A stretch of 64,000 nt of DNA from Nitrososphaerota archaeon (lineage in GTDB: Archaea > Thermoproteota > Nitrososphaeria > Nitrososphaerales > Nitrosopumilaceae): the NCBI GenBank assembly GCA_026708305.1, contig JAPOVD010000007.1:121895-185894 (forward strand), in the 5' to 3' direction. A program made the position numbers and the translations under genes. The notes under the pieces are model-generated. The model was not told the origin of the DNA. It saw only the letters and a list, made by a program, of their open reading frames with translations, and did no database searches. The number at the start of each line of letters is the position of its first letter. The first letter of the stretch is position 1. Below, in pieces: positions 61,858 through 64,000 of the stretch.

Positions 61858-62714
61858 TGCCTGGAATTAAGGTATTAATGAATGGTGCTGTTTCTATTGT
61901 TAATGCAATAGCTACTGGAAAAGGAGCGACATTAGGAACATCTCTTAAAACTACAATACGTGTAAATAGTTCTAAAAATAAAGTTGGAATATTAGCTGAA
62001 TCTGCAAATGCATACCGTGCCAAATTTATAAAACTGATAATAAAACAAATAGTGCCGAGTGGTATACTCCTAAACACCGGTTTGCATATTTCTATAGATT
62101 CAAATATTCCTATGGGTTATGGCCTAAAAAGCTCCAGCATAATATCGACTGGAATTTCATTAGCTTGTAATAAATTATTTAAATTGGGTTTAAATGAAGC
62201 TGATGTACTTAATTCCAGTGTATTAGCATCAATAAAAGCTGGTGTTAGTATAACTGGTGCATATGATGATGCATGTGGATGTTATTATGGTGGATTTGTA
62301 GTTACTGATAATATCAAAAATAAAATAATCAAAGCTGAAAAATGTAATGAAAAATTATCTGTGGTTATATTTATACCAAAATTATTAAAACGTAAGAAAG
62401 TTAAAGCATTAAAACGATTAAATTTTGTTTTTAATAAAGCATGGATTTTAGCACAACGATCTGATTATTGGAATGCTATGACACTTAATGGTATAGCTAT
62501 TTCAATAATTTTCAATTTAAATCCAAATTTAATTTTATCTTTAATGGAGAAAGGCGCGTTTGCAGCTTCTACTTCTGGAAATGGTACATCAATAGTTGCT
62601 ATCACAAAAAATAAAGACATAAACACCATTAATAAGGTATTTAGATCATACTATGAAGGAAATATAATACTTACAAGTATTAATAATAATAAACCAGAGA
62701 CATATGAATTGTAA
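61857..62714 (+). CDS. aroK: Archaeal shikimate kinase (GHMP family)
   Basis: Phosphorylates shikimate. GHMP-kinase fold, unrelated to bacterial AroK: SNIPMGYGLKSSSIIS is the P-loop-like motif, SITGAYDDACGCYYGG the second, and GAFAASTSGNGTSIVAI the third. 285 aa. Overlaps aroA by 11 nt. Confidence 0.95.
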   Translation: MPGIKVLMNGAVSIVNAIATGKGATLGTSLKTTIRVNSSKNKVGILAESANAYRAKFIKLIIKQIVPSGILLNTGLHISIDSNIPMGYGLKSSSIISTGISLACNKLFKLGLNEADVLNSSVLASIKAGVSITGAYDDACGCYYGGFVVTDNIKNKIIKAEKCNEKLSVVIFIPKLLKRKKVKALKRLNFVFNKAWILAQRSDYWNAMTLNGIAISIIFNLNPNLILSLMEKGAFAASTSGNGTSIVAITKNKDINTINKVFRSYYEGNIILTSINNNKPETYEL

Positions 62715-63978
62715 TATTAAAAAATCTACATTGCGAGGAATAATAAATTGTCCACAAAGTAAATCATATACTCATCGTGCAATTTTTTTGGCAACTTTAG
62801 TAAAAAATGATGCAAGTACAATAATTAATCCACTTAACTCCAGTGACATTGATGCTACTATCAAAGCTTGTCTAAATTTTGGTGCTACAGTAAGCAAAAC
62901 CAAAAATGCAATAACTATATTTAATAACAAATTTCAAATTAAATCAGAAATTATAAATGCCAAAAATTCTGGTACTACTATAAGATTTGCTTCTGCTATA
63001 TCTTCATTATTTGACAAACTAATTACACTTACTGGCGACGACAGTCTAAAAAAAAGACCAATGTCTCCAATTTTACAATCGTTGCGATCATTAGGGGCAA
63101 GATGTTCATCATGTAATGGAAAACCTCCATTAAAAATCGAAGGTAGAATATCTGGAGGAAAAACAACAATAGTAGGACGTGTATCTAGTCAATTTATATC
63201 TGCATTACTAATAATTGCTCCGCTTCTTAAAGATGGTCTTACTATAATAATTGAAAACAACTTAATTTCTAAACAATATGTAGATGCTACCATTGCAACC
63301 ATGAAACAATTTGGAATAACAACTAAAACAATATCGAAATATAAAAAATATCATATTAACTTTCAGAAATATGTTCCTACTACTTTTTATGTACCTTCTG
63401 ATTTTTCAAGCTTGGCTTTATTATTATCTACTGCTGTACTAGTGGGAAATAAATTAAATATAAAAATATCTCAAAATGATTTACCACAAGGTGACAAAAT
63501 AATAATCAAGATTTTAAATATGCTTGGAGTCAATGTAATGTTTGATGAAAACATTATTTCTGTTAGATCGCCAAATCAATTAAATGGTGGTAAGTTTGAT
63601 CTTAGTAATAATCCAGATTTATTACCTCCATTAGCATTGTTAGCACTTAAATCTAGTAAACCGATAGAGATTTTTAATGTTCGTCATGCTAGATATAAAG
63701 AAGCAGATAGGTTGTCTATTATTTCTAGAGAATTCAAAAAAGTATCTTTGTTAGTAGAAGAAAAAGATGATGGCATTATATTACAAAACACTGGTAATTT
63801 AAAAGGAGCACATTTTAATCCTGAAAATGATCACAGGTTATTTATGACATTTTGCGTAGCTGGAATGTATATAGGTGAATGTACTATTTCTGATCGTGAG
63901 TCTATTGATGTATCGTATCCAAACTTCCTACGAGATGTTTGTAAAGTGGGTGGAAATATTAGTAATATTGATATGTAA
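62704..63978 (+). CDS. aroA: EPSP synthase (3-phosphoshikimate 1-carboxyvinyltransferase)
   Basis: Transfers enolpyruvyl from PEP to shikimate-3-phosphate. CPQSKSYTHRAIFLATL, AKNSGTTIRFASAI, GDDSLKKRPMSPILQSL, SSQFISALLIIAPLL and RYKEADRLSIISREFKK are the substrate blocks. 424 aa. Third gene of aroE-aroK-aroA; chorismate synthase is probably beyond the window. Confidence 0.96.
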   Translation: MNCNIKKSTLRGIINCPQSKSYTHRAIFLATLVKNDASTIINPLNSSDIDATIKACLNFGATVSKTKNAITIFNNKFQIKSEIINAKNSGTTIRFASAISSLFDKLITLTGDDSLKKRPMSPILQSLRSLGARCSSCNGKPPLKIEGRISGGKTTIVGRVSSQFISALLIIAPLLKDGLTIIIENNLISKQYVDATIATMKQFGITTKTISKYKKYHINFQKYVPTTFYVPSDFSSLALLLSTAVLVGNKLNIKISQNDLPQGDKIIIKILNMLGVNVMFDENIISVRSPNQLNGGKFDLSNNPDLLPPLALLALKSSKPIEIFNVRHARYKEADRLSIISREFKKVSLLVEEKDDGIILQNTGNLKGAHFNPENDHRLFMTFCVAGMYIGECTISDRESIDVSYPNFLRDVCKVGGNISNIDM

Positions 63979-64000
63979 AAGTTATATGAACAAAAAGCAA

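Noticed and set aside
63986..64000. ATG frame beginning MNKKQ at the window edge
   Set aside because: Only five codons are visible after aroA; no basis to call a gene or product.

Overview
The window is a gene-dense, very AT-rich stretch of an archaeal chromosome. The gene content points to Nitrososphaerota (Thaumarchaeota), probably a group I.1a (Nitrosopumilus-like) lineage. The evidence is archaeal information-processing genes (TFB, Rpo3, eL18, eL43, eS8, eS24, eS31, aIF5A, SBDS, exosome, Pus10, Nob1, SRP19/SRP54, Gar1, EndA) next to F420 genes (cofE, an FDOR-like protein), ScpA/ScpB, an archaeal-type shikimate kinase, and secreted proteins with a W-rich 'PDWVRNNAGWW' module that I associate with this phylum. 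No ammonia-oxidation gene lies in the window, so lifestyle and species cannot be stated. I see no insertion sequence, phage or CRISPR array.

Layout. 0-5.2 kb: a hypothetical protein, cofE, and a four-gene aconitase-family operon holding one archaeal-type and one bacterial-type LeuC/LeuD pair. 5.2-7.8 kb (minus): a sugar nucleotidyltransferase, uS9, uL13, eL18, Rpo3. 7.9-13.1 kb (plus): SBDS, Rrp4, Rrp41, Rrp42, eL43, Pcc1, prefoldin beta, then XPF-type nuclease and rhodanese; Nob1 and NAD kinase converge from the other strand. 14.4-19.3 kb: a Sulfolobus-type ferredoxin fused to a long N-terminal domain, a membrane glycosyltransferase, and a CPA2 antiporter facing a 35-codon CxxC gene across a palindrome. 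19.3-26.5 kb: tRNA-Gly, uL16, EndA, an orphan PLD-like protein, tRNA-Glu, several lineage-specific unknowns, two very small Cys-containing proteins and two related secreted proteins. 26.5-33.1 kb: an ABC exporter and the complete pstSCAB-phoU operon.

33.1-50.5 kb carries tetrapyrrole and Fe-S assembly genes in two oppositely oriented blocks. hemL-hemC-cobA-hemD-sufB-sufD-Rieske-sufS-sufU lies on plus. hemB, hemA, met8-like, Cld-like, sufC and tfb lie on minus. PGK, PAP2, PAC2, an OB-fold protein and an intron-bearing tRNA-Leu sit between them. One inversion of about 12 kb would join hemB to hemL and restore one co-directional heme/Suf block. 50.5-52.8 kb (minus): ScpA, ScpB, eS8, SRP19, Gar1, leading into TFB. 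52.8-64 kb: an alcohol dehydrogenase, tRNA-Tyr with a 45-nt intron, aIF5A, a candidate C/D-box sRNA, Dph6, SRP54, Pus10, an HExxH protein, eS31/eS24, DUF309, iPGM, and aroE-aroK-aroA.

How it works together. Genes overlap heavily: ATGA, TAATG and unusually often TTGA junctions, and several convergent 3' overlaps. Many starts appear to be TTG. Promoters, where visible, are TATA-like elements about 20-35 nt before the start codon. The most unusual items are the Cys-rich mini-proteins, the PLD module without a helicase, the EndA lacking the expected catalytic His, the Cld-family protein without the expected heme-ligand His, the recently homogenised repeat in the secreted protein whose module also caps PstS, and the split heme/Suf cluster.
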